This document shows, in pieces, positions 37,701-47,321 of a stretch of DNA of 64,000 bases. Source of the DNA: Shewanella sp. AS1 (lineage in GTDB: Bacteria; Pseudomonadota; Gammaproteobacteria; Enterobacterales; Shewanellaceae); contig NZ_JAKCLJ010000003.1 in NCBI RefSeq assembly GCF_021412565.1, positions 1 to 64,000 on the forward strand, given 5' to 3'. Both the position numbers and the translations under genes were made by a program. Position 1 is the stretch's first letter. Every line of letters begins with the position of its first letter. The notes under the pieces were generated by a model that did no database searches, was not told the DNA's origin, and was given only the letters and a program-made list of their open reading frames with translations.

Positions 37701-37904
37701 ATCCTGCAAGCAATCACAGGCGACCTTAACGGCCTCTTTTAGGTCGACAGAGGTACTAATTGCCACGCCTGCACAGGAGAAGCGCCCAGACAGCAGGCTA
37801 GCCACATGGGAAAAATCCACGAGCTCACCTTGCAATAGTATTTGTAACCCCGCAAACCGCTGCCGGTGGGAAAAATGTTCAATCGCCGCTAACAAATCAA
37901 CCAT
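34752..37904 (-). CDS. SNF2-family ATPase/helicase with N-terminal SWIM-like zinc motif
   Basis: About 1050 residues. The C-terminal half carries both RecA-like domains of the SNF2 superfamily 2: motif I [9 protein letters not shown] (near 590), motif II DEAQ (near 685), LTGTPMEN, then motifs V-VI [28 protein letters not shown] near 950. The N-terminal region has [10 protein letters not shown], matching the CxCxnCxH SWIM zinc motif (C63, C65, C70, H72), the layout of bacterial SNF2 proteins of unknown role. It is not RapA, which lacks SWIM. The start is uncertain: ATG 37904 is chosen; a TTG at 37934 has a weak site. Probably a DNA translocase, target unknown. Confidence 0.88.
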   Translation of the reverse strand: [1050 protein letters not shown]

Positions 37905-38067
37905 CCGAGATAAAACCCTGAGCACCTTAATCAATGGCTCAAAGGGAAAATCATATCATCATTAATGGCTATTTATACAGACCTGAAAACAGATATTACT
38001 CTGTCTGTGCTAAGGCGCACGTTAATCATTCACAATCGGATGCGCCTATGGCCTGACTAAGAGAAGA

Positions 38068-39282
38068 TTAATCGGCCAAGCGCTGCATTCTGGCTAAATA
38101 GAAACCATCGAAGCCGGAACTCGCCACACTGATAGTTTCGTCGTCTATAAAACTAAATTGAGGATTATTGGCTAGGAAATTATCTACCTGCTGACGGTTC
38201 TCCTCGGGCATGATTGAACAGGTGGCATAGATCAATATGCCGCCCTCTTTGACCATGCGGCTATAACTTTGCAGGATCTCTTTTTGCAGTAAAATCAGGG
38301 CAGGCAACCGCTCTGGGGTGTCACGCCACTTGGTATCTGGATTGCGTTTAAGCACCCCAAGGCCAGAACAAGGCACATCCAACAAAACGCGATCGGCGCT
38401 GAGTTTTAAGCGTTTAATGGTCTTGCTACTGGCGATAATCCGGGTCTCGATATTATGGGCTGCGGCGCGGCGTGCGCGTTGCTTTAGGTTATCCAACTTC
38501 CACTGCTCAACATCCATGGCCAATAAGCGCCCCTTGCCCTGCATCTGGGCGGCAATCGACAAGGTTTTACCACCGGCGCCAGCGCAGGCGTCGATCACCC
38601 GCATACCCGGCTTGGCATCCACAGCCGCCGCCACTAATTGCGAGCCAGCATCTTGCTGTTCAAATAAGCCTTGTTTAAATGCCTCGGTGCGAAACAGCGC
38701 CGCATCGGACAGCACTTCTAAGGCGCTGTCCACGCCTTCTACCTCTAACGTTTCAACCCCCTCGGCCGCAAGTTTTTGCATTAGCTCGCCACGGCTTACC
38801 TTGAGCAGATTCGTCCGCAGGTAGCGTTTGGGTGCCATGGCTAATGCGGCGCGCTCGGCAACCCAGGCATCACCTAGCTGGGCTTGGCCCAATTGATCCA
38901 GCCACTCGGGACAGCCATCAAACAAAGCGAGCTGACCTTTGGCTTCTGCCAAACGCTCTTCAAACTCTTCAGGGGCTATTTGCAGTGAATATTGTAGCTT
39001 AGGCGTCGGTAACTGGTGAAACATATGCCAGCCATTAAGCAGACGCGAACCCAGTCGCTCTATCTCTTGAGGTTGCATTTGTGCCAGATGGCAATAAAAG
39101 TTAAGGCGGCGTAACAGATCCCCAGTGACCATAGTGATCCTGGCCTGTTCTGAGGGGGCCAATTTTAACCCAGAAAAATGGTGTGAATAGGCGCGATCGA
39201 GCGGCTTGCCCTCTTTGAGAACCATAATTAAGACATTGATAACTAATTCAGTTGAGCTTGGGGAGAGCGACGCATTTAGCAT
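38068..39282 (-). CDS. RsmB/NOP-family RNA (cytosine-5)-methyltransferase
   Basis: 404 residues. The N-terminal part resembles the NusB-like/RsmB RNA-binding region; the C-terminal part is a SAM-dependent methyltransferase with DACAGAGGKTL (SAM loop), DVPCSGLGVL (first catalytic Cys, near 303) and YATCSIMPEENR (second catalytic Cys, near 353). Two Cys motifs are diagnostic for m5C RNA methyltransferases. It is shorter than E. coli RsmB (429) and not in a fmt-rsmB context, so it may be a paralogue with another rRNA or tRNA target. It lies 243 bp after rhlE on the same strand, with AT-rich sequence between. Confidence 0.9.
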   Translation of the reverse strand: MLNASLSPSSTELVINVLIMVLKEGKPLDRAYSHHFSGLKLAPSEQARITMVTGDLLRRLNFYCHLAQMQPQEIERLGSRLLNGWHMFHQLPTPKLQYSLQIAPEEFEERLAEAKGQLALFDGCPEWLDQLGQAQLGDAWVAERAALAMAPKRYLRTNLLKVSRGELMQKLAAEGVETLEVEGVDSALEVLSDAALFRTEAFKQGLFEQQDAGSQLVAAAVDAKPGMRVIDACAGAGGKTLSIAAQMQGKGRLLAMDVEQWKLDNLKQRARRAAAHNIETRIIASSKTIKRLKLSADRVLLDVPCSGLGVLKRNPDTKWRDTPERLPALILLQKEILQSYSRMVKEGGILIYATCSIMPEENRQQVDNFLANNPQFSFIDDETISVASSGFDGFYLARMQRLAD

Positions 39283-39524
39283 GATAAGGCCTACTTAAGA
39301 AAAATCCGGGCGATCATAGGAGTTATCCCCTGCAGACGCAAGTCCAGCAGCGGATAACGCGATATAACCTCTTGTCCATTCGGCTCATCCAATTGTTCTG
39401 ATGTAAAGGAGGAGCAAAATTAAAACAACTTTATTGATGGCAAATGGTATAAAAAAATAAAACAAATAATAAATGTCTGAATTATTTAATTTTTAATAAT
39501 TAATATTTTTCAACCAAAACTTAC

Positions 39525-40955
39525 CTAATCTGACTTGTCAGTCCAGGGATTAAAACTGGGCGCCGCACTTTGCTTGTCACCTGCCCGCTGGCTATCGCGC
39601 TGCTTGTGCTGTGTATTTCTCCCTTGGGCTGCAGCACTTCTTTCTGGCTTAGCCTTGCGCTCAAACTTAGCGGAATGGTCGGTTAAACTCAGTGTCCCCT
39701 TGGTTAATTTTTTACCCGATGCTTTAGAGGCAGCGTCAGTGCCTTTCGCTTTTACCATTCGCTTACCATCAGCATCACGGGCCGCCTTGGGTACATAATT
39801 TAAAATGGATACAGGCACAGGTTTTTTGGGTGCAAAACCTTCGACCTCACGGCGTTCGAGCAGATGACCTAAGCGGCTCTCAATCATACACAGATTTTTA
39901 AAATCATCTTTTGATACCAAGGAGATAGCCTCACCGCTCGCCCCGGCTCGAGCCGTACGCCCGATCCGATGCACATATTCATCGGCAGGATAAGGCAGAT
40001 CATAGTTGATCACTAATGGCAGTTGTTGGATATCGATTCCGCGCGCCGAGATCCCAGTAGAAATTAAATACTTAATTTTCCCCGATTTAAAATCGGCCAA
40101 CACTTGCTCGCGCACCGCTTGGGCACGCCCACTATGGATAGACTCAGCCTCTATGCCCCGCTTCTCAAGCTGACTGACCAACTTGGCCGCTCCATGTTTG
40201 GTCTCGATAAAGATCAGTGCCTGAGGCCAGTTATGTTCATGGATCAGCTGGCTAAGCAGCGCCGATTTCTTATCCTTATCGACTGTGATGATCCACTGAG
40301 CTATGTCAGGCTTGCCCTGCTGCTCATTGTTCACCGACAGGTGAATCGCCTTAGGAATGGCCGCTTTGACTAAGTCTCTTACCGGCCGTGATAGGGTTGC
40401 AGAAAACAACAGGTTTTGACGCTCTGGTGGCAATTGCTCGATGATTTTATTGATATCCTCGATAAACCCCATATCCAGCATACGGTCGGCCTCATCGAGC
40501 ACTAAGATCTCCACCTCATCGAAATGTATGGCTCTTTGGCTATAGAGATCCCGCAGACGGCCAGGCGTGGCGACTACGATATCGACCCCTTCTATCAATG
40601 CCTGTTTCTGCGGCGCTAGATCCACGCCGCCATATATGGCCATTGACTTGAGTTCAAGATACTTTCCATAGAGGCCTATCTGTTTATCTACCTGAATCGC
40701 CAGCTCGCGGGTCGGCGTCAAAATAAGGGCGCGGGTGCGTTTCTTTCTTTGGGTTTTCCCCATGGACAATTTTTGCAGTATGGGCAAAACAAAACTGGCG
40801 GTTTTACCACTGCCTGTCTGCGCCGCCGCAATCACATCTTTGCCCTTTAACACAAGGGGAATTGCTTTTGCCTGAATGGGCGTCGGCTGGGTGTAACCAA
40901 GCTCGTCGATGGCGTGAATAATGGAAGGATCTAGACCGAGTGTGGTAAATGACAT
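39525..40955 (-). CDS. rhlE: DEAD-box RNA helicase RhlE-like
   Basis: 476 residues from ATG 40955, which follows GAGATC; a TTG 21 bp upstream is weaker. All helicase motifs are in order: Q motif (YTQPTPIQ), AQTGSGKT (45-52), PTRELA, DEAD (near 148), SAT, HRIGRTARAG. The C-terminal tail (from about 390) is basic and low-complexity, which suggests RNA binding, and is typical of RhlE homologues rather than SrmB or DbpA. RhlE helps ribosome assembly and mRNA turnover. It precedes the RsmB-like gene on the same strand. E. coli RhlE is 454 residues. Confidence 0.9.
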   Translation of the reverse strand: MSFTTLGLDPSIIHAIDELGYTQPTPIQAKAIPLVLKGKDVIAAAQTGSGKTASFVLPILQKLSMGKTQRKKRTRALILTPTRELAIQVDKQIGLYGKYLELKSMAIYGGVDLAPQKQALIEGVDIVVATPGRLRDLYSQRAIHFDEVEILVLDEADRMLDMGFIEDINKIIEQLPPERQNLLFSATLSRPVRDLVKAAIPKAIHLSVNNEQQGKPDIAQWIITVDKDKKSALLSQLIHEHNWPQALIFIETKHGAAKLVSQLEKRGIEAESIHSGRAQAVREQVLADFKSGKIKYLISTGISARGIDIQQLPLVINYDLPYPADEYVHRIGRTARAGASGEAISLVSKDDFKNLCMIESRLGHLLERREVEGFAPKKPVPVSILNYVPKAARDADGKRMVKAKGTDAASKASGKKLTKGTLSLTDHSAKFERKAKPERSAAAQGRNTQHKQRDSQRAGDKQSAAPSFNPWTDKSD

Positions 40956-41326
40956 GGGGATCTCGACAAAGGGCAACAGAAAACCGGCATCGCTATCCGG
41001 TCGTTTTCATCTAAAAAGTGGGTAACACTATAATCGTGAATTATAACAGTTTTACTGGCCCAGGATAGCAATCAATTTCCAGATAATGCTTCACCCAGTT
41101 TAATAACGCTTTTCAGGCAACTAACTCTTACATACTCTTACATAGAAAAAGTAACAAACTGTATCTATGACCCCAATCACGCTGGGAAAGTCTGGACACA
41201 TGTCCGGCAGATGATATAAATATTCAATTTATAACAATAGCTAAGATCAAATAACTAACTCCCCAATAAATAAGATCGATTAACTAATATCCAATAACTA
41301 ATGATCGAATCACACTAAACGAGGTT
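40956..41326. other. Divergent rhlE/M28 peptidase intergenic region
   Basis: 370 bp with no gene. It must contain both promoters. A degenerate 28-29 bp tandem repeat (41242-41320) runs up to the M28 start and is listed separately. A short repeated CTTACATA pair is seen near 41126-41142. No known RNA or operator was recognised. Confidence 0.45.
41242..41320. repeat. Degenerate tandem repeat, about 28-bp unit, 2.8 copies
   Basis: Units begin at 41242 (TAAGATCAAATAACTAACT), 41271 (TAAGATCGATTAACTAATA) and 41299 (TAATGATCGAATCACACTA), with lengths 29, 28 and 22 bp. The repeated core is a GATC followed by TAACTAA. The array ends 6 bp before the M28 peptidase start, so it overlaps the presumed leader. 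Confidence 0.5.
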
Positions 41327-42760
41327 ATGATGCACTGCCGACGATTTCTTCCTAACACCTTTTACCGCACTTTAGGCGCTTTGCGCTGTTTCCACCGCTC
41401 TCCCTTGCTGATTTCAGGCCTGCTGGCCTCAAACATCGCTTTTTCTGTTCAGGCACAAACAGAGACACAAACGGCGCCATCGAGCGAAGATCTGCGTCTT
41501 TATGATATCGCCACAGCGCCTCAGGGCGATCGCATCATTGGTGATGTGCAAACCCTAGTGAATTTTGGCACCCGTCATAGCCTGTCAGACACTCAGTCTT
41601 CAGCTCGAGGCATAGGTGCGGCGCGGCGCTGGATAAAAGCGGAGTTTGAGCGGATATCTGCTGCATGCGGCAACTGTCTAGAAGTGGTTGAGGTTAGCTC
41701 GACCGATACAGGCAAGCGTATCCCCAACCCCACCCAAATCGTCAATATCATCGCAATTCAGAAAGGACAAAGCGATCCCAACCGAGTCGTGATGATGAGC
41801 GGTGACATAGACTCTCGAGTCAGTGATGTGATGGACGCCACATCAGATGCACCTGGCGCCAATGACAATGCCTCCGGCGTCGCAGGCGCATTGGAAGCGG
41901 CCAGAGTGCTGAGCCAGTACCAATTTAATGGCACAATCGTTTACGCTGCTTTGTCCGGCGAGGAGCAAGGTCTCTATGGCGGCGCAGCGCTAGCAAACTA
42001 CGCCAAGGCACAAGGATGGCGGGTTGAAGCTGTGCTTAACAACGACATGATAGGCAATATCGAAGGGATAAACGGTGTCGTGAGTAACCATACTGTGCGG
42101 GTATTTTCTGAAGGGGTGCGCATTGCCGAAACCCCAGAGGAAGCCAAGGAGCGCTATTTCAGTGGCGGCGAAAACGATTCAGCTTCACGCAACCTTGCAC
42201 GCCACATTAAGACCCTTGCCGATCAGTATATGATCAACCTGGATGTTAAGCTGATTTATCGTCTGGATAGATTCGGCCGCGGCGGCCATCACCTGCCCTT
42301 CAATAAGGCTGGCATGCCTGCGGTTCGAGTGATGGAGACCAATGAAAACTACAACCGTCAGCATCAAGATATTCGGGTCGAAAACGGCATCGAATATGGT
42401 GATGTGATCTCGGGTGTAGATAAGGAGTTTAACGCCAAATTAACGGCTCTCAATGCCATCAGCTTGGCGGCCATGGCCTGGGCGCCAGCGCCACCACAAC
42501 AAGTGAACATCAGCGGCCAGGTGACAGCCGACACCCACCTTAAGTGGCAGCTGTCAGACAGTGAGGAGCTGGCTGGATATCGTGTCTATTGGCGCGAAAC
42601 CACAGATAGCGAATGGCGCTATAGCCGCTATGTAGGCAGAGTCGATGGTTTTACCTTGAAGAATCTGGTGATAGACAACTACCTGTTCGGCGTCGCTGCC
42701 GTAGGTAAAAACGGTAATACCAGCCCAGTTGTGTTTCCCGGCGCTACAGGTGCGTTTTAA
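41327..42760 (+). CDS. Secreted M28-family metallopeptidase with C-terminal fibronectin type III-like domain
   Basis: 477 residues. A long basic start followed by a hydrophobic stretch and AQA (about 43-45) forms a signal peptide. The M28 fold shows GANDNASG, the general-base Glu in LSGEEQGLYGG, Asp in NNDMIGN and a late His in GGHHLPFN. At the usual HxD first metal-binding motif the sequence reads GDIDSR, so the His is replaced by Asp. A fibronectin type III-like domain (about 390-475) follows, typical of carbohydrate- or protein-binding appendages. An in-frame ATG at 41330 has better SD spacing (GAGG). Probably an exported aminopeptidase. Confidence 0.82.
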   Translation: MMHCRRFLPNTFYRTLGALRCFHRSPLLISGLLASNIAFSVQAQTETQTAPSSEDLRLYDIATAPQGDRIIGDVQTLVNFGTRHSLSDTQSSARGIGAARRWIKAEFERISAACGNCLEVVEVSSTDTGKRIPNPTQIVNIIAIQKGQSDPNRVVMMSGDIDSRVSDVMDATSDAPGANDNASGVAGALEAARVLSQYQFNGTIVYAALSGEEQGLYGGAALANYAKAQGWRVEAVLNNDMIGNIEGINGVVSNHTVRVFSEGVRIAETPEEAKERYFSGGENDSASRNLARHIKTLADQYMINLDVKLIYRLDRFGRGGHHLPFNKAGMPAVRVMETNENYNRQHQDIRVENGIEYGDVISGVDKEFNAKLTALNAISLAAMAWAPAPPQQVNISGQVTADTHLKWQLSDSEELAGYRVYWRETTDSEWRYSRYVGRVDGFTLKNLVIDNYLFGVAAVGKNGNTSPVVFPGATGAF

Positions 42761-43126
42761 TCAATTTTAGATTAATGCGGCGCACTGTGATTTTCGCCCA
42801 GCATGTGCGCCGTAAATCTGAGTTTTACTATTGAACATAAGGCTCGAAAATTGGCAAGTTCGGCCGACAGAATTTTCTGTCATTAACCTGTAGGTCTATG
42901 GCAAAAAATAATATAAGCAAAAAAGACTTAAGTCCCTAGCGAACAAAAATCAGCCAAATCCAGCTGGTGTAAGGCTTTTATCAAAAAACGTCTTGAACTT
43001 TGATTACAAAAAACCTGCTTTATTAAGCAAATTTAAATGATTTTAATAAAAATCTATAAAACTATTCTAAAAGTATTGATATACTTCCCCCCGAATTTTT
43101 GAACGTAACTCCAATAGAGTAGAAAA
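42761..43126. other. Intergenic leader of the EF-G2 gene
   Basis: 366 bp, AT-rich, with an extended -10 promoter (43077-43085) and a short leader before the ATG at 43127. No terminator of the upstream peptidase gene was seen clearly. No RNA gene recognised. Confidence 0.45.
43077..43085 (+). promoter_or_regulatory. Extended -10 promoter candidate of fusA2
   Basis: TGATATACT is an extended -10 (TGn plus TATACT), followed by a C-rich stretch TCCCCCCG like a GC discriminator. The -35 region is weak, which is tolerable with an extended -10. Transcription would start near 43092, giving a leader of about 35 nt. Confidence 0.5.
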
Positions 43127-45220
43127 ATGACTGATTTATCAAAGTACAGAAACATTGGTATCTTTGCTCACGTTGATGCGGGTAAAACCACCACAACTGA
43201 GCGTATCCTAAAGCTGACCGGTAAAATCCATAAAGCTGGTGAAACTCATGACGGTGAATCTACAACCGACTTCATGGAACAGGAAGCTGAGCGTGGTATT
43301 ACCATTCAGTCTGCTGCTGTAAGTTGCTTCTGGAACGATCACCGTTTCAACGTCATCGACACCCCTGGCCACGTTGACTTCACAGTTGAAGTTTATCGTT
43401 CTCTAAAAGTACTAGACGGTGGTATCGGTGTATTCTGTGGTTCTGGTGGTGTTGAACCACAATCAGAAACCAACTGGCGTTATGCGAACGAATCTGAAGT
43501 ATCTCGTATCATCTTCGTAAACAAGTTGGACCGTATGGGTGCTGACTTCCTACGCGTTGTTAAGCAAACTAAAGACGTTCTTGCTGCTAATGCTCTCGTA
43601 ATGGTACTGCCTATCGGTATCGAAGATGAGTTCAAAGGCGTTGTCGATCTACTAACCCGTAAAGCATGGGTTTGGGACGAAACTGGTGAGGCTGAAAACT
43701 ACAGCATCGAAGATATTCCTGCTGACATGGTTGACATGGTTGAAGAATACCGTGAGCAACTGATCGAGTCTGCCGTTGAGATGGACGACGATCTGATGGA
43801 AGCTTACATGGAAGGTGAAGAGCCTTCTATTGAAGACATCAAGCGTTGTATCCGTAAAGGTACCCGTGACCTAGCCTTCTTCCCAACATACTGTGGTTCT
43901 GCTTTCAAGAACAAAGGTATGCAGCTTCTACTAGACGCAGTTGTTGATTACTTACCATCTCCAACTGAAGTTGATCCACAAGATCTAACTGACGAAGAAG
44001 GTAATCCAACTGGCGAACACGCTATCGTTGACGCCAATGCACCATTAAAAGCACTTGCGTTTAAGATCATGGATGACCGTTTCGGCGCCCTGACCTTCGT
44101 ACGTATCTACGCTGGCCGTATCAGCAAGGGTGACACCATCCTTAACTCTGCAACAGGTAAGACAGAACGTATCGGCCGTATGTGTGAAATGCATGCCGAC
44201 CAACGTAACGAACTTGAAACTGCGCAAGCCGGTGACATCATCGCTATCGTGGGTATGAAGAACGTGCAAACCGGTCACACTCTGTGTGATGTTAAGCACC
44301 CATGTACGCTAGAAGCCATGGTGTTCCCAGAGCCTGTTATCTCTATCGCTGTTGCCCCTAAAGATAAAGGTGGCTCAGAGAAGATGGGTATCGCTATCGG
44401 TAAGATGATCGCTGAAGATCCATCATTCCGCGTTGAAACTGACGAAGATTCAGGTGAAACCATCCTTAAAGGTATGGGTGAACTTCACCTTGATATTAAG
44501 GTAGATATCCTTAAGCGTACCTATGGTGTTGAGCTAATCGTCGGTGAGCCACAAGTGGCCTACCGTGAGACTATCACTCAACCAGTTGAAGATAGCTACA
44601 CCCACAAGAAGCAATCAGGTGGTTCTGGTCAATTCGGTAAGATTGACTATATTATCCGTCCTGGTGAGCCAAACTCTGGCTTCACATTCAAGTCTTCTGT
44701 TGTGGGTGGTAACGTACCTAAAGAATTCTGGCCAGCAGTTGAAAAAGGCTTCGAGTCTATGATGAAAACCGGTACTGTTGCTGGCTTCCCAGTACTAGAC
44801 GTTGAACTAGAACTGACTGACGGTGCTTTCCACGCAGTTGACTCATCAGCTATCGCGTTCGAAATCGCGGCTAAAGGTGCATTCCGTCAATCTATGCCAA
44901 AAGCTGGCGCGCAACTACTTGAGCCTATCATGAAAGTTGACGTATTCAGCCCAGAAGACAACGTAGGTGACGTGATTGGTGACCTTAACCGTCGTCGCGG
45001 CATGATCTCAGGTCAAGAAGCGGGTGTGACTGGTGTTCGTGTTAAGGGTGACGTACCGTTATCTGAAATGTTCGGTTACATCGGTTCACTACGTACTATG
45101 ACTTCTGGTCGTGGTCAGTTCTCTATGGAGTTCTCACACTACTCACCATGTCCAAACAGCGTATCTGAGAAAGTTATCGCCCAAGTTAAAGAGCGTAAAG
45201 CAGCTGAAGCTAAGAAGTAA
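43127..45220 (+). CDS. fusA2: Elongation factor G paralogue (EF-G2 / FusB type)
   Basis: 697 residues with all five EF-G domains: G1 AHVDAGKTT (14-22), switch region [15 protein letters not shown] and NKLD, then the GGSGQFG loop of domain IV. It is the paralogue type, starting at [14 protein letters not shown] with [19 protein letters not shown], rather than the main EF-G of the str operon (which has ARTTPIERYRNIGICAHV). Codon use is strongly biased (GGT, CGT, AAC, CTA), pointing to high expression. Single gene with its own promoter and a strong terminator. Role could be recycling or stress translation; not known from sequence. Confidence 0.93.
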   Translation: MTDLSKYRNIGIFAHVDAGKTTTTERILKLTGKIHKAGETHDGESTTDFMEQEAERGITIQSAAVSCFWNDHRFNVIDTPGHVDFTVEVYRSLKVLDGGIGVFCGSGGVEPQSETNWRYANESEVSRIIFVNKLDRMGADFLRVVKQTKDVLAANALVMVLPIGIEDEFKGVVDLLTRKAWVWDETGEAENYSIEDIPADMVDMVEEYREQLIESAVEMDDDLMEAYMEGEEPSIEDIKRCIRKGTRDLAFFPTYCGSAFKNKGMQLLLDAVVDYLPSPTEVDPQDLTDEEGNPTGEHAIVDANAPLKALAFKIMDDRFGALTFVRIYAGRISKGDTILNSATGKTERIGRMCEMHADQRNELETAQAGDIIAIVGMKNVQTGHTLCDVKHPCTLEAMVFPEPVISIAVAPKDKGGSEKMGIAIGKMIAEDPSFRVETDEDSGETILKGMGELHLDIKVDILKRTYGVELIVGEPQVAYRETITQPVEDSYTHKKQSGGSGQFGKIDYIIRPGEPNSGFTFKSSVVGGNVPKEFWPAVEKGFESMMKTGTVAGFPVLDVELELTDGAFHAVDSSAIAFEIAAKGAFRQSMPKAGAQLLEPIMKVDVFSPEDNVGDVIGDLNRRRGMISGQEAGVTGVRVKGDVPLSEMFGYIGSLRTMTSGRGQFSMEFSHYSPCPNSVSEKVIAQVKERKAAEAKK

Positions 45221-45579
45221 TTTTACTTTCTAAGAGACTGTTTTAATAAAACCCTAACAATGCAAATTGTTAGGGTTTTTTATTACCCTATTCTTAACCT
45301 CACTCTTAACCCCTAACTTCACCCGTGTACACCATGGCTTATAGCCCTAGCTCCCTTTTATTCTTTTTATTCTTTTTATAGATTACTTTAATAATTGATA
45401 GAAAATTCAATAAATACAGACTATTACCCGTTAATAATCATTAGTCAAAATAAACCACAAATAAATTGTGTGAACATACTCAACTAATTGATAATAAGTC
45501 ACTATTAACCCTCAACCTATTTCAATTGATGCCGATAAGGGGTTATCGGTTACTTAACCTGAAGTTGTAAAGGAAGATC
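45221..45579. other. Intergenic region between fusA2 and the chemotaxis receptor
   Basis: 359 bp with the fusA2 terminator at its start. A tandem ATTCTTTTT repeat (two copies near 45360-45378) and a very AT-rich tract follow. No gene or known regulatory site was recognised other than the promoter expected for the downstream receptor. Confidence 0.45.
45248..45283 (+). terminator. Terminator of fusA2
   Basis: AAAACCCTAACAAT / ATTGTTAGGGTTTT 14-bp stem with a GCAA tetraloop, followed by TT. It is 27 bp past the fusA2 stop. Confidence 0.9.
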
Positions 45580-47217
45580 ATGCTCACCATCCTTAGAAAA
45601 TTCACCATACTGCAACGCCTTATTATGATGCTGGTCATTGCCGCCATAGGCACCATGGTTTTTGCCAGTTTCTCTATCAATGAACAACGAAATAACCTGA
45701 TAGATCAGAAATGGCTCCAAAATGATGCTCAGCTGTCCACCATTATCAGTGTGCTCAGTGCCCATGAGCAGCAGGTTAAGCAAGGGGAAATTGGCCTTTT
45801 GCAAGTCCAAAAAGAAGCACAGGATCTGGTGCACAACATTAAATATGGTGGCCATGGCTACTTTATTTTACTGGATGATAAGCAAATCATCATAGCCGAT
45901 GGGGCTAATCCGGAAGATCTTGGCCACAAAGTTGGTACCCTGTCACACAAGGATCGTAATGAGTTATTAACCAAACTTGTCACTCAATCCAGACTTAATG
46001 GCGTAGCCAAGCTGACAGCAGATATCCTTAATCCCGTTAGTAATCAACAGGAAACTGCGTTAATAGAAGCTAGACAGTTTACGCCTTGGGGCTGGACTCT
46101 CATCACCGCATCCTACATGAGTGACGTCAACACAACCACTATGGCGGTGATCTCTAACTACCTCATTATTATGGTGTTGATCTCCGCACCCATTTTTGCT
46201 TTCTTCCTGGTACTTAATCACTCCATCAGTACCCCACTCTCCCAAGCAATTGAGGCGATGAAAGATATTGCCCAGGGCGAAGGCGATCTCACCAAGCGTT
46301 TGTCTACCGAAGGTAAAGATGAGATAGGCGAACTGGCCAAAGCATTCAATCTATTTGTTGGTAAAATCAATTATATGGTGGCCGAGCTGCAGCCTGTTGG
46401 CCATAACCTGCATCAGGATGCCGACAGATTGCTCAATGCCGTTAATGAATCCAACGCCAGCGTCGATCATCTGCACCAGGAAACCAGTAGTGTTGCCACG
46501 GCGATCAATCAGATGCTATCCACCACCCATGAGATGGCTAACAATACACAGCAAGCGGCCGATGCCGCCAGTAGTGTTAAACAGCAGGCGCTGGACAGTA
46601 AGACACAGATGGACAGCACTGTGCTCAATACCCAGAAACTAGTGAGTGAACTGCGCAGCGCCGAATCGATCACCCAAGATCTTGGCGTCTCTTCCGAGAA
46701 AATTGGCAATATTCTCGAGGTGATCCGTGGCATTGCCGATCAAACGAACTTGCTGGCGCTTAATGCCGCGATTGAAGCCGCCCGTGCCGGTGCCCATGGC
46801 CGGGGCTTTGCTGTGGTAGCCGACGAGGTGCGAGCCCTGGCTAACCGCACTCAGGACTCAACCAATGAGATCCAGAAGATCATCACAGATATTCAAACCG
46901 GCGTTGCCAGTGTGATGCAGAGTAACAGTCAGACCCAAGGCCAGTCAGAGCAGTTGCAGACACAGGCTCAGGCCGTAGGCGAATCCCTCACGACAATTTT
47001 GGAGTTGATCGCCCATATCAGCGACATGAATACTCAGCTCGCAAGTGCCACGGAGGAGCAATCTCTGGTCACTGAGGAGATAAATCGTAATGTATGCAGC
47101 ATTACCGAACTCTCAGAAGTCTCGGTTAAGGCAAATGAAAGCAATAAATTGGCCGCCAGTTCTCTGATGGAGATCAGTCAGAGCAGTACCCAGATCCTAA
47201 GCCAGTTTAAAGTGTAA
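45580..47217 (+). CDS. Methyl-accepting chemotaxis protein with single Cache domain
   Basis: 545 residues. TM1 lies at about 12-32; the periplasmic region 33-185 has a [12 protein letters not shown]...ADG pattern typical of a single Cache sensor; TM2 lies at about 192-214; HAMP (about 215-268, with [21 protein letters not shown]) follows; the long coiled coil ends in the hairpin tip [49 protein letters not shown] signature. It should signal to CheA/CheW. Ligand unknown. Strong AAGGAAG site. Single gene, with its own terminator, no che genes near. Confidence 0.93.
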   Translation: MLTILRKFTILQRLIMMLVIAAIGTMVFASFSINEQRNNLIDQKWLQNDAQLSTIISVLSAHEQQVKQGEIGLLQVQKEAQDLVHNIKYGGHGYFILLDDKQIIIADGANPEDLGHKVGTLSHKDRNELLTKLVTQSRLNGVAKLTADILNPVSNQQETALIEARQFTPWGWTLITASYMSDVNTTTMAVISNYLIIMVLISAPIFAFFLVLNHSISTPLSQAIEAMKDIAQGEGDLTKRLSTEGKDEIGELAKAFNLFVGKINYMVAELQPVGHNLHQDADRLLNAVNESNASVDHLHQETSSVATAINQMLSTTHEMANNTQQAADAASSVKQQALDSKTQMDSTVLNTQKLVSELRSAESITQDLGVSSEKIGNILEVIRGIADQTNLLALNAAIEAARAGAHGRGFAVVADEVRALANRTQDSTNEIQKIITDIQTGVASVMQSNSQTQGQSEQLQTQAQAVGESLTTILELIAHISDMNTQLASATEEQSLVTEEINRNVCSITELSEVSVKANESNKLAASSLMEISQSSTQILSQFKV

Positions 47218-47239
47218 CCGAATCGATTTTTCTTACATC

Positions 47240-47269
47240 AGGAGCCGCTAAATGCTGCTCCTTTTTTTT
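47240..47269 (+). terminator. Terminator of the chemotaxis receptor gene
   Basis: AGGAGC / GCTCCT stem with an 11-nt loop, followed by TTTTTTT, 23 bp after the receptor stop codon. Confidence 0.78.
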
Positions 47270-47321
47270 GCACAAACTATGATAAGCTAATGCCGATACC
47301 GAAACTAAGAGACCACAGGCC

